NCBI GenBank assembly: GCA_030751755.1
Contig: JASMFO010000045.1
Location: forward strand, 1 to 14,607
DNA length: 14,607 bases
Direction of reading: 5' to 3'
Origin: Candidatus Woesearchaeota archaeon
GTDB lineage: Archaea > Nanobdellota > Nanobdellia > Woesearchaeales > GW2011-AR4
In this document: positions 13,350 to 14,607 of the stretch, piece by piece
Numbering within the stretch: position 1 is the first letter of the stretch
How the letters are laid out: the number at the start of each line of letters is the position of its first letter
Notes under the pieces: generated by a model
Told to the model about the DNA's origin: nothing
The model's input: only the letters and a program-made list of their open reading frames with translations
The model's database searches: none
Translations under genes and position numbers: made by a program

Positions 13350-13811
13350 TTAAAGAGATACTAGTAATAAATACAGAATTAATAAAATAATGATCAAAAA
13401 AAAGGTTTTTTCCAATAAGGAATTTGTTTTTATCAAGCCATTAATCTTTTTGTTGATTAAGGGCGCTAATGGTCTTATGCCTTGTTTTGTCAAAGCATCC
13501 ATAAATAAATGCGAAAAGTAACCGGTTAAAACAGCAACTCCTATCTCTTTATTTATATAATAAAAAACAAGATATAATATTAATGGAATGTATATTGAAT
13601 GAATAAAACCTCTGTGTCCAAACATAAAATTAATTATTGTTGATATTATTTTGTTTTCTCTGCCTATTTTTGACTTTTTTTCATCAATATCAGGAAAAAT
13701 TGAAAACATAACAGCAACTAGAATAAAAATATATTTATTATTGATATTGAAAAAAGTTATAGAGAATAATGAAACTAGGATTCCAAATGCTAAATGGGTG
13801 TAATACATCAT
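13350..13811 (-). CDS. YdjM-like membrane protein, putative metal-dependent hydrolase
   Basis: A 153-residue protein with about four hydrophobic segments. It has the histidine/aspartate signature of the YdjM/LexA-regulated membrane hydrolase family: THLAFG (His6), FPDID (Asp41, Asp43), GHRGFIHS (His66, His71) and GYFSHLFMDALTKQGIRPLAP (His101, Asp105). These residues could ligate a metal at the membrane. No substrate is known for the family; E. coli ydjM is under LexA control, linking the family loosely to DNA damage. Two adjacent ATGs (13811, 13808) can start it, with no Shine-Dalgarno. It begins 27 bp after the RPA stop on the same strand and may be cotranscribed with RPA. The last ~20 residues form a C-terminal membrane helix. 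Confidence 0.82.
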   Translation of the reverse strand: MMYYTHLAFGILVSLFSITFFNINNKYIFILVAVMFSIFPDIDEKKSKIGRENKIISTIINFMFGHRGFIHSIYIPLILYLVFYYINKEIGVAVLTGYFSHLFMDALTKQGIRPLAPLINKKINGLIKTNSLLEKTFFLIIILLILYLLLVSL

Positions 13812-13838
13812 TTTAAAGAAACATAAAAAAGAAAACTA

Positions 13839-14607
13839 TTAATTATTTTCTACTTTCTTTACTTCATCATCTAATCTTTTAATCTCTTGTTCAGGATCTG
13901 GGTTTAGGAAAACATCATTTGCTACAATCTCTATTCTGTCAAAAAAGAGGTTCTTTTTGACTCTGCCATTTATTTTTATGATATTGCCCAATAATTCTGT
14001 TTTGATATCTTCAAATTTTTCCGGATTGTCCTTATATGCTAAAATTTTTTCTTTGTTTAAATTTATAAGCTTCTCCATGCTGTCTCTGAAAAATACTGTT
14101 CTTATATTTTCTGTCCCGTCATCTACAATGAGGTTAAGGACATAAGAATAATCAGGCTCAATATTATTATGCTCTGGGCATGAAAATGCGCCTTCTACGT
14201 TCTTTGTCCTTTTACTGCATTGGGGGCATATCTCAAAAAATCTTGGCTCAAATATCTGCACTATAGTGCCTAAGATTTCTACAGAACTGTCGTTTTCTGT
14301 CAATTGATTGATAGATTTTCTCTCAGTATTATTTTGTTTTATTTCCTTTACAGTTTCGCCCTCTGGGTTTATTAGCAATTTGCTCCTGTCATTCAAATGT
14401 AATTCAATAGTTCCGTTATTATCCTTAACATAGCTTCCAATTATCTTTAAGATCGTACCTTTGCTGATGTTTTTTATATTATCTGCCTGGTCGCCCCACA
14501 TCACAACCCTTATGGTTCCTGTTTCATCTCCAATAACTAATGAAGCTATCTTGCCTTGCCTGTCATTTGTGGTGAATTCTCTTAGTTCATAAGTTTGGAG
14601 TACTTTG
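13839..14607 (-). CDS. rpa: Replication protein A (archaeal RPA), zinc-finger type (5' end outside window)
   Basis: The frame stays open to the right edge (first full codon at 14606), so the N-terminus is missing; the GTG/ATG at 14504-14499 are internal. About 255 residues are visible. The first ~85 form an OB fold with the RPA pattern REFTTNDRQGKIASLVIGD, then ETGTIRVVMWGDQAD and LHLNDRSKLLINPEGE. A second OB fold starts near SSVEILGTIVQIFEPRFFEI and holds a zinc finger CPQC-x12-CPEH (Cys-Cys-Cys-His), as in archaeal and eukaryotic RPA large subunits. The tail (KRLDDEVKKVENN) is acidic/basic. The protein coats single-stranded DNA during replication and repair. RadA, its functional partner, lies ~1.1 kb downstream on the same strand. 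Confidence 0.9.
   Translation of the reverse strand, partial: KVLQTYELREFTTNDRQGKIASLVIGDETGTIRVVMWGDQADNIKNISKGTILKIIGSYVKDNNGTIELHLNDRSKLLINPEGETVKEIKQNNTERKSINQLTENDSSVEILGTIVQIFEPRFFEICPQCSKRTKNVEGAFSCPEHNNIEPDYSYVLNLIVDDGTENIRTVFFRDSMEKLINLNKEKILAYKDNPEKFEDIKTELLGNIIKINGRVKKNLFFDRIEIVANDVFLNPDPEQEIKRLDDEVKKVENN

Noticed and set aside
13839..14504. Reading RPA as starting at GTG 14504
   Set aside because: The in-frame codons upstream to the window edge encode the first strands of the RPA OB fold, so the gene continues outside.

Overview
The window looks like archaeal chromosome, AT-rich (roughly two thirds A+T by eye), with tightly packed genes. The information-processing genes are archaeal in type: ribosomal protein uS2, RadA recombinase, a zinc-finger RPA and a small TRAM protein. 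Promoters have TTTAAA/TTTATA boxes about 27 nt before apparently leaderless starts, and some genes have GGTGAT/GAGGT Shine-Dalgarno sites. Gene style suggests a DPANN-like lineage such as Woesearchaeota, but that is inference; no rRNA is present to place it.

Layout. 1-4093 (+): the 3' part of a FabZ-like hotdog dehydratase, then thiolase-like protein 1, a fused DUF35-like OB-fold/DUF362 protein, and thiolase-like protein 2, nearly abutting as one operon. 4143-5543 (-): dihydrolipoamide dehydrogenase. 5641-7366 (+): SAM methyltransferase and a FabG-type ketoreductase. 7476-7832 (+): TRAM protein with a structured leader. 7896-8435 (+): LigT/ThpR RNA cyclic phosphodiesterase. 8436-8681: a hairpin-rich intergenic region and the rpsB promoter and leader, then rpsB (+). 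11611-9286 (-): two PlsC-type acyltransferases followed by GpsA. 12749-11724 (-): radA. 13092-12814 (-): a small conserved-looking protein of unknown function. 13093-13349: non-coding, with hairpins and an 11-bp direct repeat. 13811-13350 (-): YdjM-like membrane protein. 14607-13839 (-): 3' part of RPA.

How the genes fit together. Condensing-type enzymes (two thiolase-like proteins), a 3-ketoacyl reductase (FabG), a 3-hydroxyacyl dehydratase (FabZ-like), a G3P-forming dehydrogenase (GpsA) and two G3P/lysophosphatidate-type acyltransferases occur within 12 kb, between and beside archaeal information genes. Together they could make and esterify acyl chains to sn-glycerol-3-phosphate, the bacterial lipid chemistry, in an archaeal genome. 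No enoyl reductase and no acyl carrier protein are visible here, so the pathway is incomplete in this window. The most unusual protein is the OB-fold/DUF362 fusion set between two paralogous thiolases whose middle parts appear to have undergone gene conversion.
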